Positions 8,620-16,943 of a DNA stretch of 53,238 nt are shown here, one piece after another. Below the pieces are notes generated by a model. The model was not told the origin of the DNA. It saw only the letters and a program-made list of their open reading frames with translations, and made no database searches. The DNA comes from Phenylobacterium sp. (lineage in GTDB: Bacteria > Pseudomonadota > Alphaproteobacteria > Caulobacterales > Caulobacteraceae). The translations under genes and the position numbers were made by a program. How positions within the stretch are numbered: position 1 is the first letter of the stretch; the number at the start of each line of letters is the position of its first letter. The stretch lies in the NCBI RefSeq assembly GCF_030693625.1, contig NZ_JAUYAF010000062.1:1-53238 (forward strand), written 5' to 3'.

Positions 8620-10548
8620 ATGCCATTCTTTCTTCGGATCGCAGGCCGAGCCCTGGCGTCGTGCGCCACCGCAGCCTTGCTGGCCGCACAGCCCGCCTGG
8701 GCCGACGCCGACGCGGCGGGCTCTCTTGCCGACCTCTCTCGCCTGTCGTTGGAAGAGCTCGCCAATGTGGAGATTACTTCGGTCTCCAAACGCCCCGAGG
8801 CCCTGAGCGGCGCTCCGGCCGCCGTCTATGTGATCAGCAATGACGAAATCCGGCTCTCGGGCGCTGACAGTCTGCCCGAGGCCCTCCGCCTCGCCCCCAA
8901 TCTGCAGGTCGCGCGGATGAACGCCTCCGGCTATGGAGTTTCGGCGCGCGGGTTCAATCACTCCACGGGCACCTCCAACAAGCTGCAGGTGCTGATCGAC
9001 GGCCGCAGTATCTACACCCCGCTCTACTCCGGCGTCTTCTGGGACGCCCAGGGGGTGATGCTTGACGATGTCGAGCGTATCGAGGTGATCAGTGGGCCGG
9101 GGGGAGCGCTTTGGGGCGCCAACGCCGTCAATGGCGTCATCAATGTCATCACCCGCAAGGCCGCCGACACCCAGGGCGGTCTTGCGCACCTGACGACGGG
9201 CTCCGACGATACCGCCGCCAACCTCCGCTACGGCGGGCGCTTCGGTGAGACCGGCGCTTTCCGCATCTACGGCATGGCCGCCAACTACGGTGAGAGCCGC
9301 ACCACGGCCGGCGCCGGTGGCGGCGATTCCTGGGACCGGGCCCAGGCTGGATTCAAGGTCGACTGGGGCGGGGAGGGCGACGCCTTCACCCTGCAGGGCG
9401 ACCTCTATGATGGGTCCAGCGAACCCGTACCGGGTGCGCGGGCCGAGGGGGCCATTGGTGGCGGAAACCTGCTTGGCAGCTGGACTCGCCGGCCGCAGGG
9501 CGGCGGGGTTGTGGAGGCCACCGCCTACTATGCCCGTGACCACCGCACGATCAGCTCCGGAATCAAGGACAGCCTGGAGGTCTACAATCTGGATCTGCAG
9601 TACGCCCTAGCCGCTCGGGGCCGCCATACCATCGTGGTGGGGGGCGGCTATCGGCACAACCAGGACAATTTCCGCGGGGCGTTCCGCACCTCGTTCCTCG
9701 CCCCCGCCAGCCGCACCACCCGGCTGGGCAATATCTTCGTCCAGGACGAGATCACCCTGCGCGATGACTTGATCCTGACCCTTGGCCTGAAGCTGGAACA
9801 CAATAGCTATACGGGCCTGGAATACCTGCCCAATGCTCGTCTGGCCTGGCGGCCGGCCGATCACGCCCTGTTCTGGGGCGCTGTTTCCCGGGGCGTGCGC
9901 ACCCCCTCACGGTTCGACCGCGACCTGATCAATCCCGGCCTAATCGCCGGCGGCCCCGCCTTCGTGTCGGAGGAACTGATCGCCTACGAGGCCGGATACC
10001 GAGGCCAACCCTCACCCAACCTCTCGGTGTCGGTGTCGGCCTACTACAATGTCTATGACGATCTGCGGACCGTGGAGTCGTTCACCCCGGCGGTGTTCCC
10101 GCTGGAGATCAGGAACGGAATGCGCGGCGAGACCTATGGCGTCGAGGCCTGGGCTTCCTGGCAGGTGCGCGCAGGCTGGCGGCTGACCGCCGGCGCCAAC
10201 GCCCTGCGCAAGGACCTGTCGCTTGATCCTGGCAGTCGCGACACCTTCGGCGTCAATTTCGCCGGGAACGACCCGAGCTATCAGCTCTCCCTTCGGTCGC
10301 ATATGAGCCTGACCCCAACCCTGGATCTCGATATCGATCTGCGCAGCATCGACGACCTGAAGAGCCCGGCGGTCGCCGCCTACACCGAGCTGGGCGCCAG
10401 GCTGGCCTGGCGGGTGACCGACCAGGTCGAGCTGGCGGTGATCGGGGACAATCTGCTCAACGACCAGCACCTGGAGTTCGTCAACGGCTCGGTGCCGCGG
10501 CGGGAGATTCCGCGCAGCGTGCGCGCCAGCCTGCGCTGGGGTTTCTGA
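8620..10548 (+). CDS. TonB-dependent outer-membrane receptor
   Basis: The 642-residue protein begins with a signal peptide (basic start, then ALASCATAALLAAQPAWA). A short DLSRLSLEELANVEITSVSKR segment follows, then a plug domain (about 45-170: ERIEVISGPGGALWGANAVNGVINVIT) and a beta-barrel ending in aromatic RASLRWGF. TonB receptors import siderophores, cobalamin or sugars; the plug N-terminus resembles receptors annotated for vitamin B12 or related ligands, but the ligand is not assigned. I chose the ATG at 8620 because the signal peptide starts there; a TTG at 8596 would add 8 residues. The stop codon is 1 base from the YfiR-like gene, so receptor, YfiR and kinase form one operon. Confidence 0.9.
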   Translation: MPFFLRIAGRALASCATAALLAAQPAWADADAAGSLADLSRLSLEELANVEITSVSKRPEALSGAPAAVYVISNDEIRLSGADSLPEALRLAPNLQVARMNASGYGVSARGFNHSTGTSNKLQVLIDGRSIYTPLYSGVFWDAQGVMLDDVERIEVISGPGGALWGANAVNGVINVITRKAADTQGGLAHLTTGSDDTAANLRYGGRFGETGAFRIYGMAANYGESRTTAGAGGGDSWDRAQAGFKVDWGGEGDAFTLQGDLYDGSSEPVPGARAEGAIGGGNLLGSWTRRPQGGGVVEATAYYARDHRTISSGIKDSLEVYNLDLQYALAARGRHTIVVGGGYRHNQDNFRGAFRTSFLAPASRTTRLGNIFVQDEITLRDDLILTLGLKLEHNSYTGLEYLPNARLAWRPADHALFWGAVSRGVRTPSRFDRDLINPGLIAGGPAFVSEELIAYEAGYRGQPSPNLSVSVSAYYNVYDDLRTVESFTPAVFPLEIRNGMRGETYGVEAWASWQVRAGWRLTAGANALRKDLSLDPGSRDTFGVNFAGNDPSYQLSLRSHMSLTPTLDLDIDLRSIDDLKSPAVAAYTELGARLAWRVTDQVELAVIGDNLLNDQHLEFVNGSVPRREIPRSVRASLRWGF

Positions 10549-10549
10549 C

Positions 10550-11086
10550 ATGAAGGCCGCGGCTCGGCTGCTGATCGCGGCCGTGCTCTGTCTTGCGCCG
10601 ATCGCCACCGCCCGCGCCGCCGACAGTCTCGAGGCGCCGGTCAAGGCGACCTATCTCTACAAGTTCGTGCCCTTCGTGGAGTGGCCCGCGGCGGCCTTCA
10701 CCTCCCCCACCCAGTCCGTGGCGCTCTGCGTTCTCGTGGGGGATCCCTTCGGCGCGGTGCTGGACTAGGCCGTGCGCGGCCAGAAGGTCGGCGGGCGGCC
10801 CATCAGTGTCCGCCGCTTGGCGCGGACGGAAAAGGCCACCGGCTGTCACGTGCTCTATCTGTCGGCCCCGCGCGCGCCGGCAGCGGTTGACGCCCTGCAG
10901 AGCGCTCACGGCGCGCCAGTGCTCACCGTCACCGACCAGGCGAGCGGCGCGGGCGGTATCGTCAACTTTGTTCTGCGCGAGAACCGAGTCCGGTTCACGA
11001 TTGATCCCCGCGCCGCGGCCCACAACGGCCTGACCATCAGCTCCAAGCTGCTCAGCCTGGCGCTGAACGCTCGTGGCGGGGGCTAG
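10550..11086 (+). pseudogene. YfiR-like (DUF4154) periplasmic protein, interrupted by in-frame amber codon
   Basis: The reading frame starts at the ATG at 10550 with a signal peptide (LLIAAVLCLAPIATARA) and the YfiR-family start VKATYLYKFVPFVEWP. It is cut by a single TAG at 10766-10768, after 72 residues (FGAVLD). The same frame then continues for 105 codons with family-typical sequence (GRPISVRRL, CHVLYLS, GGIVNFVLRENRVRFTID, SSKLLSLA) to 11086. Without the stop it would be a normal-length protein of about 178 residues, so one base change (CAG or GAG to TAG) explains it. Family members are periplasmic repressors of CHASE8-type sensor proteins. Restart at the GTG at 10772 is possible but would lack a signal peptide. 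Sequencing error and amber readthrough are alternatives. Confidence 0.85.
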
Positions 11087-11088
11087 GC

Positions 11089-12819
11089 ATGGCCCTCCTG
11101 GACAAGCTGCCGATCCGCTGGAGCCTGATCCCCGCCATCGCGGCTATCGGCGCCATTCTCCTGGTGCTCAGCGGCCTGGGCATCGCGATCTATGACGAAC
11201 AGAATTACCGCGCCCAGAAGATCCGGGAGGCCACGGCCCAGGGTGAAATCCTGGCGGCTACGGTCACCGCGGCCCTGGCCTTCGATGACCGTCCGGCGGC
11301 GCAGGAATATGTCGAGGCGCTGCGGGTCAATCCTCAGGTGGTCTCGGCCGGTGTCCACAACGACGCGGGCGCCCTGGTGGCCGGCTACGCCCGCGATGCC
11401 GGCGCCCAGGCCGACGCCAGCGTGAAGCTCCAGCCTCCCGCCTTCGTCGGTCGGCACCTGGTTGTCGTGACGCCGGTGTCAGAGGCTGGCCAGCACCTCG
11501 GTCTGGTGGCGCTGCGCATCGACACCGATCCGATCACCCGGCGGCTCTCGCGCTATGTCGGCCTGGGCCTGCTGCTTTTCATGGCCCTGCTCGTCGTCGG
11601 CGTCCTCGCCGCCGCCCACGCCGTCCTGACCCGCACCAACAGCGACCTGGCCGACGCCAACCGCAACCTGCAGGAAGAGATGCACGAGCGCGAGCGCGCC
11701 GAGAGCGCCCTGCGCCAGAGCCAGCGCATGGAGGCCATGGGCCAGCTCACCGGCGGCGTCGCCCACGACTTCAACAACATCCTCATGATCGCCTCCAGCG
11801 GTCTTGATCTGATGGAGCGCACCGACAAGCCGGAGCGCCGCAAGATGCTGATCGACGGCATGCGTCAGGCGGTGGACCGGGGCGCCAGCCTGACCCGCCA
11901 ACTCCTGGCCTTCTCGCGCCGGACCTCGCTGCGACCCGAGGTCATCGACCTCAACGCCCAGCTTGAGGGGATGCGTCTCCTGCTGGACCGCTCCCTGGGG
12001 GAGGATATCTCCGTGGTGGTGGACCTGCCCGCCGATCTCTGGCGGGTGCAGGTCGATCCCTCCGAGTTCGAGCTGGCCATCCTGAACCTGGCCGTGAACG
12101 CGCGAGACGCCATGTCGGGCGGAGGCAAGATCACTATCAGCGGGCACAATCGCTCGGCGGGGGCCGATGAAGCGGTCCCGGTCGATCATGTCGTTCTGGG
12201 CATCACCGACACAGGGGCCGGCATGGCGCCGGAGACGCTTTCGCGCGTATTCGAACCCTTCTTCACGACCAAGGCGGTGGGCAAGGGGACGGGGCTGGGC
12301 CTCAGCCAGGTCTACGGTTTCAGCCGCGCGTCGGGCGGCGACGTGCGGATCGAGAGCACGGTCGGGCGCGGCTCGACGATCTTCCTGCTGCTGCCGCGGA
12401 CGGAGGACCCATTGCCGGTCCCGGCGCCCGACCTGTCGCCGGTCACCCGCGCGCCGGGCGGACAGGGCGATCTCCTGCTGGTGGAGGACGACGACGGGGT
12501 CGCGGACCTGGTCTGCGGCATGCTTGTGGAGCTCGGCTACAACGTCACCCGCGTCGACTGCGCGGCGGCCGCCATCACGGCGCTGGAGGCCAGTCCGGGC
12601 TTCGACATCGTATTCTCCGACCTGGTGATGCCGGGGGAGATGGACGGCATAGCGCTCGCCCGGGAGATCGGCCGGCGCTGGTCCAGCCTCCCGGTGCTGC
12701 TGACGACGGGCTTCAGCCCCGGCGTCGCCGCCGCGGCCGAGGAGGGGCTGACCCTGCTCACCAAGCCCTATGGGATCGGCGCCCTGGCCGCCGCCTTGGA
12801 CTCCGCGAGACCCGGCTGA
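11089..12819 (+). CDS. hybrid sensor histidine kinase with CHASE8-like periplasmic domain
   Basis: The 576-residue inner-membrane protein has a first helix at about 14-35, a periplasmic segment (36-155) with [19 protein letters not shown] resembling CHASE8, a second helix at about 157-180, and a short coiled coil. The histidine kinase core has phospho-acceptor His226 in [10 protein letters not shown]-box [16 protein letters not shown] and [11 protein letters not shown]-terminal receiver domain (about 460-576) has EDDD and phospho-acceptor Asp511 in FSDLVMPG, with TTG and KP residues. No HAMP domain is obvious. It starts 2 bases after the YfiR-like frame. CHASE8 domains in YfiN are regulated by YfiR, so the broken YfiR may leave this kinase unrestrained (inference). 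No separate response regulator is nearby. Confidence 0.9.
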   Translation: MALLDKLPIRWSLIPAIAAIGAILLVLSGLGIAIYDEQNYRAQKIREATAQGEILAATVTAALAFDDRPAAQEYVEALRVNPQVVSAGVHNDAGALVAGYARDAGAQADASVKLQPPAFVGRHLVVVTPVSEAGQHLGLVALRIDTDPITRRLSRYVGLGLLLFMALLVVGVLAAAHAVLTRTNSDLADANRNLQEEMHERERAESALRQSQRMEAMGQLTGGVAHDFNNILMIASSGLDLMERTDKPERRKMLIDGMRQAVDRGASLTRQLLAFSRRTSLRPEVIDLNAQLEGMRLLLDRSLGEDISVVVDLPADLWRVQVDPSEFELAILNLAVNARDAMSGGGKITISGHNRSAGADEAVPVDHVVLGITDTGAGMAPETLSRVFEPFFTTKAVGKGTGLGLSQVYGFSRASGGDVRIESTVGRGSTIFLLLPRTEDPLPVPAPDLSPVTRAPGGQGDLLLVEDDDGVADLVCGMLVELGYNVTRVDCAAAAITALEASPGFDIVFSDLVMPGEMDGIALAREIGRRWSSLPVLLTTGFSPGVAAAAEEGLTLLTKPYGIGALAAALDSARPG

Positions 12820-12875
12820 GGGCCCCCGAAAGCAATTTCGCCAACTCTTAAGAGCTATCGGGGCTATTGGTCACC

Positions 12876-12904
12876 TTGCGCGGGCCCCACCGGCACGCGA
12901 TATC
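12876..12904 (+). promoter_or_regulatory. possible clpP promoter
   Basis: TTGCGC (12876-12881) and GATATC (12899-12904) are separated by 17 bases and end about 58 bases upstream of the clpP ATG. The -10 match is only moderate. A perfect ten-base palindrome, CTCTTAAGAG, lies 21 bases before the -35 at 12845-12854. Confidence 0.35.
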
Positions 12905-12961
12905 CACCGGGTACACGGCTCGCGTTCGAGAGTCGTTCACATCGAGAAGGGCTGCCTCCCA

Positions 12962-13576
12962 ATGTTTGATCCGCCGACGACCGCCCTGAACCTTGTCCCG
13001 ATGGTGGTCGAGCAGACCAGTCGCGGCGAGCGTGCATTCGATATCTTCTCCCGCCTCCTGAAGGAGCGGGTCATCTTCCTGAACGGTCCCGTCGAGGACG
13101 GGATGTCGGCGCTGATCTGCGCCCAGCTGCTGTATCTTGAGGCCGAAAACCCCAAGAAAGAGATCCAGATGTACATCAACTCGCCCGGCGGCGTGGTGAC
13201 GTCGGGTCTCGCGATCTACGACACCATGCAATACATCAAGAGCCCGGTGGTCACCCTCTGCATGGGTATGGCGGCCTCGATGGGGTCCTTCCTGCTGATG
13301 GCCGGTGAGGCCGGTCAGCGGATCTCGCTGCCCAACGCCCGCATCATGGTTCACCAGCCCTCGGGCGGCTATTCCGGCAAGGCCTCGGACATCGAGCGTC
13401 ACGCCGAGGACATCATCAAGACCAAGCGCCGCTTGAACGAGATCTACGCCAAGCACACCGGACGCTCCTATGAAGAGGTCGAGGAAAAGCTCGACCGCGA
13501 CACCTTCATGACCGCCGATGAAGCCAAGGAGTGGGGTCTGATCGACCTCGTCCAGGCCAACCGCTCCGAGGACTAG
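12962..13576 (+). CDS. clpP: ATP-dependent Clp protease proteolytic subunit
   Basis: ClpP is the serine protease chamber of ClpXP and ClpAP; in Caulobacter relatives it degrades cell-cycle regulators such as CtrA. The 204-residue product has the catalytic triad Ser106 (MAASMGSF), His131 (MVHQPSGG) and Asp180 (LDRDTF). [10 protein letters not shown] is the conserved loop. The ATG at 12962 gives [19 protein letters not shown], a normal start with a short propeptide-like segment. clpX is not adjacent: an SDR-like gene follows immediately, then two minus-strand genes, then clpX. This separation by an opposed HAD gene is known in Caulobacter. Confidence 0.98.
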   Translation: MFDPPTTALNLVPMVVEQTSRGERAFDIFSRLLKERVIFLNGPVEDGMSALICAQLLYLEAENPKKEIQMYINSPGGVVTSGLAIYDTMQYIKSPVVTLCMGMAASMGSFLLMAGEAGQRISLPNARIMVHQPSGGYSGKASDIERHAEDIIKTKRRLNEIYAKHTGRSYEEVEEKLDRDTFMTADEAKEWGLIDLVQANRSED

Positions 13577-13581
13577 CCGCC

Positions 13582-14100
13582 TTGGGTGCGCACACCCTGG
13601 TGGTGGGCGGGACCGGGATGCTTTCGGGACTATGCGAGGCGCTCGCCGGCGACGGCGGGCGCCTTTCGCTTTTGTCGCGACGGGCGCCTGGCCCGGACGG
13701 ATTCGCCTGCGACTACCATGACCGGGTTTCGTTCGCCGCCGCGCTCGGAGCGGCGATCACCCGCTCCGGCCCGATCGACCTGGCGGTGGCCTGGTTCCAC
13801 ACCCTGAAGATCGAGGCCCCGCGCCTGCTGGCCGAGCAGGTCCAGGGGCGTCTGTTCCAGGTTCTGGGCAGCGCCGCGGCCGACCCCGCCCATCCCTGGC
13901 GGCTCGAGACGGCGCGGAAGGTCGTCGAAAACCTGCCGGGCTGCGAACTCCGGCAAGTGGTGCTGGGCTTCAAGCTCGAGCCGGACGGCTCCCGCTGGCT
14001 TACCAATGAAGAGATTTCAGGCGGCGTGCTCGAAGCGGTGCGCGCCGACCGCTCCCTGACCATCATCGGCCAGACCCAGCCCTGGTCGGCTAAGCCGTGA
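13582..14100 (+). CDS. short-chain dehydrogenase-like protein of unknown function
   Basis: The 172-residue product has an N-terminal nucleotide-binding motif (TLVVGGTGMLSGL) and a later LFQVLGSAAADP segment, resembling a shortened short-chain dehydrogenase without a clear YxxxK catalytic pair. I chose the TTG at 13582, 5 bases after the clpP stop, with GAGGA overlapping the end of clpP, which suggests translational coupling; a GTG and an ATG lie further inside the frame. The last 11 bases overlap the convergent gene at 14090. Substrate and reaction are unknown. Confidence 0.7.
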   Translation: MGAHTLVVGGTGMLSGLCEALAGDGGRLSLLSRRAPGPDGFACDYHDRVSFAAALGAAITRSGPIDLAVAWFHTLKIEAPRLLAEQVQGRLFQVLGSAAADPAHPWRLETARKVVENLPGCELRQVVLGFKLEPDGSRWLTNEEISGGVLEAVRADRSLTIIGQTQPWSAKP

Positions 14101-14344
14101 GCCGTGCCTCCGCCGCCGCTATCAGGTCGTCGCCGCCCTGCGTCACGTCGAAGCGGTCGAAATCCTTATCGTCGGCGGCGCGAACGTCGCCGAACAGGCC
14201 CTTGGGGTCCTCGTGGAAATGTAAAAAGGCGCGGGACTTCCGGTAGAAGACGCCACGCTTCTTCTCCGTCAGGCCGGGCAGGGCGCGGACCCGGGCCAGC
14301 AGGGGCTCGAGCTGATCCAGCGCGATCTCACCGGCATGCTTCAC
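14090..14344 (-). CDS. conserved hypothetical protein, 84 residues
   Basis: The small soluble protein contains GVFYRKSRAFLHFHEDPKGLFGDVR in its middle; the RKSRAFLHFHED segment is compact, basic/aromatic and looks like a real conserved core. I do not recognise a characterised family. It lies 9 bases downstream of the cicA-like gene on the same strand, so both are probably co-transcribed. It overlaps the 3' end of the SDR-like gene by 11 bases in convergent orientation. There is no signal peptide, membrane segment or cysteine cluster. Confidence 0.7.
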   Translation of the reverse strand: MKHAGEIALDQLEPLLARVRALPGLTEKKRGVFYRKSRAFLHFHEDPKGLFGDVRAADDKDFDRFDVTQGGDDLIAAAEARLTA

Positions 14345-14353
14345 GGTCGGGCC

Positions 14354-15019
14354 TCAGGGACGTTCCTTGAAGACACGGTAGCCACGATGATCGGCGAGCT
14401 TCAACATCTCGCGGTCACCGCTGGTGTCCCCATAGGCAGCCTTCAGGGTGAAGTCGGGACCGAACATCGCGCGCAGCCGGCGCACCTTCTCCGGCCCGCG
14501 GCAATTGGGGCCGAGGAACCCGCCGGTCACCCGGTCGTCGGCGTCGAAGGCCAGTTCCGTGGCGATCAGGGCGTCGGCCCCGAGGCCTCGGGCGAAGGGG
14601 GCCACGATGATGTCGGGGGAGGCGCTGACGATCACCAGCTTGGCGTGGCGCTGCCGCCAGCGCCGCCAGGTCTGCAGGGCGTCGGGGCGCAGCAGGCTGG
14701 GGGCCGCGACCTCGGCGAAGGCGCGAGCCTGCGCTTCCAGCTCGTCGCGGGTGACGCCCTTGAGAAATTCCCGCACGGCGGCCGCCTTGATGCGTCCACG
14801 ATTGCGATGCGCCAGATACGAGATCGCCGCCGGGACCAGCCGGGTCATTCCCGCCATATAGCGGCCCTGATCGACGCGCCATTTGAGGAATTCGGTGAAA
14901 CTGTCACGCACGGTGATAGTGCCGTCGAAATCGAAGGCCACGACGCCCGCGTCTTCGATCTGATCGTCCAGCATCTCGTGGGACGGAGCGCCGCCGCCGC
15001 GCAAGGATCGTTTCGCCAT
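14354..15019 (-). CDS. cicA: HAD-superfamily phosphatase, CicA-like
   Basis: The 221-residue HAD-IB type hydrolase has motif I DFDGTITV (nucleophile and acid aspartates), motif II VIVSASPD, a lysine in GPEKVRR, and motif III YGDTSGDREML. I chose the ATG at 15019 (MAKRSLRGGG) because GAGGGGGAG precedes it; upstream in-frame codons look non-coding. In Caulobacter crescentus, cicA is a HAD gene located between clpP and clpX on the opposite strand, and its level affects growth and morphology; position, strand and family agree here. The substrate is not known from sequence. Confidence 0.82.
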   Translation of the reverse strand: MAKRSLRGGGAPSHEMLDDQIEDAGVVAFDFDGTITVRDSFTEFLKWRVDQGRYMAGMTRLVPAAISYLAHRNRGRIKAAAVREFLKGVTRDELEAQARAFAEVAAPSLLRPDALQTWRRWRQRHAKLVIVSASPDIIVAPFARGLGADALIATELAFDADDRVTGGFLGPNCRGPEKVRRLRAMFGPDFTLKAAYGDTSGDREMLKLADHRGYRVFKERP

Positions 15020-15220
15020 GGCTCCCCCTCGCGCCGTATCCGCCGCGTGTCTACCGGGAACAATCGGCAGGCGCAGCACGCACCTTGGGGGGGAGGCGTT
15101 TCGCGGCGCCCGGAGCCGAAGGCTTGTCCCGAACTGGCGCACACCCATCTAGGGATTCGGACTGGCCCGCCATCGGGCGCCCCGGCCGCCAATTTTCGCG
15201 ATGTCCCCCAAAGGCTTGTG

Positions 15221-15251
15221 ATCCTTGGTCGGATCGAGGAATGTCAAGGAT
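15221..15251. promoter_or_regulatory. inverted repeat upstream of clpX
   Basis: ATCCTTG (15221-15227) and its exact reverse complement CAAGGAT (15245-15251) are separated by 17 bases in the 335-base gap between cicA and clpX. This spacing suits a dimeric regulator or an RNA hairpin. The rest of the gap holds no gene that I can support. Confidence 0.3.
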
Positions 15252-15354
15252 TAGACAACCTGCGGCGCGTATCCTGCATCGATGGCGTCAGGAACGCCTC
15301 CGGGGACGGACGTCCCGGCCAGTCGGCCGCGCGTCGAGAGAGTGAGAAACGACC

Positions 15355-16617
15355 ATGACCAAGGCCGCCAGCGGAGACTCAAAGAGCACGCTCTACTGCT
15401 CATTCTGCGGCAAGAGTCAGCATGAGGTCCGCAAGCTTATCGCGGGCCCTACCGTGTTCATCTGCGATGAGTGCGTAGAACTGTGCATGGATATCATTCG
15501 CGAGGAGCACAAGATCTCCTTCGTGAAGTCCAAGGACGGTGTGCCGACCCCGAAGGAAATCCGCGAAGTCCTCGACGATTACGTGATCGGCCAAGATCAC
15601 GCCAAGAAGGTGCTCGCGGTCGCGGTCCACAATCACTACAAGCGCCTGAACCACGCTTCGAAGAATAACGACGTCGAACTGGGCAAGGCCAACATCCTGC
15701 TCATCGGTCCGACCGGCACCGGCAAGACCCTGCTGGCGCAGACGCTCGCCCGAATCATCGACGTGCCCTTCACCGTCGCCGACGCCACGACGCTCACCGA
15801 AGCGGGCTACGTCGGTGAGGACGTCGAGAATATCATCCTGAAGCTGCTTCAGGCCGCCGACTACAATGTCGAGCGGGCGCAGCGCGGCATCGTCTACATC
15901 GACGAAGTCGACAAGATCAGCCGCAAGTCGGACAACCCCTCCATCACCCGCGACGTTTCGGGTGAAGGCGTGCAGCAGGCCCTGCTGAAGATCATGGAAG
16001 GCACCGTCGCCTCCGTGCCGCCGCAGGGCGGGCGCAAGCATCCCCAGCAGGAGTTCCTGCAGGTCGACACCACCAACATCCTGTTCATCTGCGGCGGCGC
16101 CTTCGCCGGCCTGGAAAAGATCATCTCGGCCCGCGGCCAGGGCACCTCGATCGGCTTCGGCGCCAAGGTCTCCGATCCCGACGACCGCCGCACCGGCCAG
16201 ATCTTCCGCCAGGTGGAGCCGGACGACCTGCTGCGCTTTGGCCTGATCCCGGAATTCGTCGGTCGTCTGCCGGTCATCGCGACCCTGGACGACCTGGACG
16301 AGCCGGCACTGGTGAAGATCCTCACCGAGCCGAAGAACGCCTTCGTGAAGCAGTACCAGCGTCTGTTCGACATGGAGAATGTCGGCCTGACCTTCACCGA
16401 CGACGCGCTGAACGCGGTGGCCCGCAAGGCTATCATCCGCAAGACCGGCGCGCGCGGCCTGCGCTCCATCCTGGAAGGCATCCTGCTCGAGACCATGTAC
16501 GAGCTGCCGACCTATGACGGCGTCGAGGAAGTGGTGGTCAATGCCGAGGTCGTCGAAGGCCGGGCCCAGCCCCTGGTGATCTACGCCGAGCGTCGGGACA
16601 AGGGCGGCGCGGCCTAA
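15355..16617 (+). CDS. clpX: Clp protease ATP-binding subunit ClpX
   Basis: ClpX is the AAA+ unfoldase that feeds substrates to ClpP. The 420-residue protein starts with a zinc-binding domain (Cys15, Cys18, Cys37, Cys40) that docks adaptors. The AAA+ core follows, with Walker A GPTGTGKT, Walker [11 protein letters not shown], the pore loop GYVGEDV, a ClpP-docking IGF-type loop (TSIGFGA) and the sensor-2 region [10 protein letters not shown]. Length and motifs are fully normal. The upstream gap of 335 bases should carry its promoter. lon follows after a terminator, so they are separate transcripts. Confidence 0.98.
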   Translation: MTKAASGDSKSTLYCSFCGKSQHEVRKLIAGPTVFICDECVELCMDIIREEHKISFVKSKDGVPTPKEIREVLDDYVIGQDHAKKVLAVAVHNHYKRLNHASKNNDVELGKANILLIGPTGTGKTLLAQTLARIIDVPFTVADATTLTEAGYVGEDVENIILKLLQAADYNVERAQRGIVYIDEVDKISRKSDNPSITRDVSGEGVQQALLKIMEGTVASVPPQGGRKHPQQEFLQVDTTNILFICGGAFAGLEKIISARGQGTSIGFGAKVSDPDDRRTGQIFRQVEPDDLLRFGLIPEFVGRLPVIATLDDLDEPALVKILTEPKNAFVKQYQRLFDMENVGLTFTDDALNAVARKAIIRKTGARGLRSILEGILLETMYELPTYDGVEEVVVNAEVVEGRAQPLVIYAERRDKGGAA

Positions 16618-16642
16618 CCGCCGAGCTTTCAACGCCAACATC

Positions 16643-16680
16643 AACGACCGCGGCGCCCTTGCCGCGGTCGTTGTCGTTTG
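16643..16680 (+). terminator. terminator after clpX
   Basis: Twelve-base perfect stem (16643-16654 with 16661-16672), six-base loop, then an interrupted T-rich tail. It lies 26 bases after the clpX stop codon. The T tract is weak, but the stem is strong. Confidence 0.75.
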
Positions 16681-16788
16681 AGATCACCGCTCTTGCCGAG
16701 GCTCTTGCACCTGTTGCGGCGGCGCACCATTTCCTGTGTCTCGCGCGTCACCAATTCCAGACGCATTGTCGCGGACGATCTGGCTCAG

Positions 16789-16817
16789 CTTGTAGAGGGG
16801 GCCAAACCGTCCACATA
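16789..16817 (+). promoter_or_regulatory. possible heat-shock (RpoH) promoter of lon
   Basis: CTTGTAG (16789-16795) and CCACATA (16811-16817) are separated by 15 bases and resemble the sigma-32 pattern CTTGAA / CCCCAT. The -10 lies about 125 bases before the lon start. lon is a classical heat-shock gene, which fits, but the match is imperfect. Confidence 0.4.
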
Positions 16818-16943
16818 AATGACCGACAATTCGCCCAGGCTGGGCGGACGGGCCGACCGACTCAGGCACATCGTCTGGGGGAAACCGGTCGGAATATGGG
16901 ACGGGCCCTGCTTTTGAAGGGGGCCCACCAGGAGTAGATGCAT

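Noticed and set aside
14336..15358. Plus-strand frame opposite cicA
   Set aside because: Antisense to a HAD gene with all catalytic motifs; the sequence is repetitive in Gly/Ala/Arg and has no domain.
16659..16937. 92-residue frame between clpX and lon
   Set aside because: It starts inside the clpX terminator, covers the possible lon promoter, and is Arg/His-rich without known motifs.
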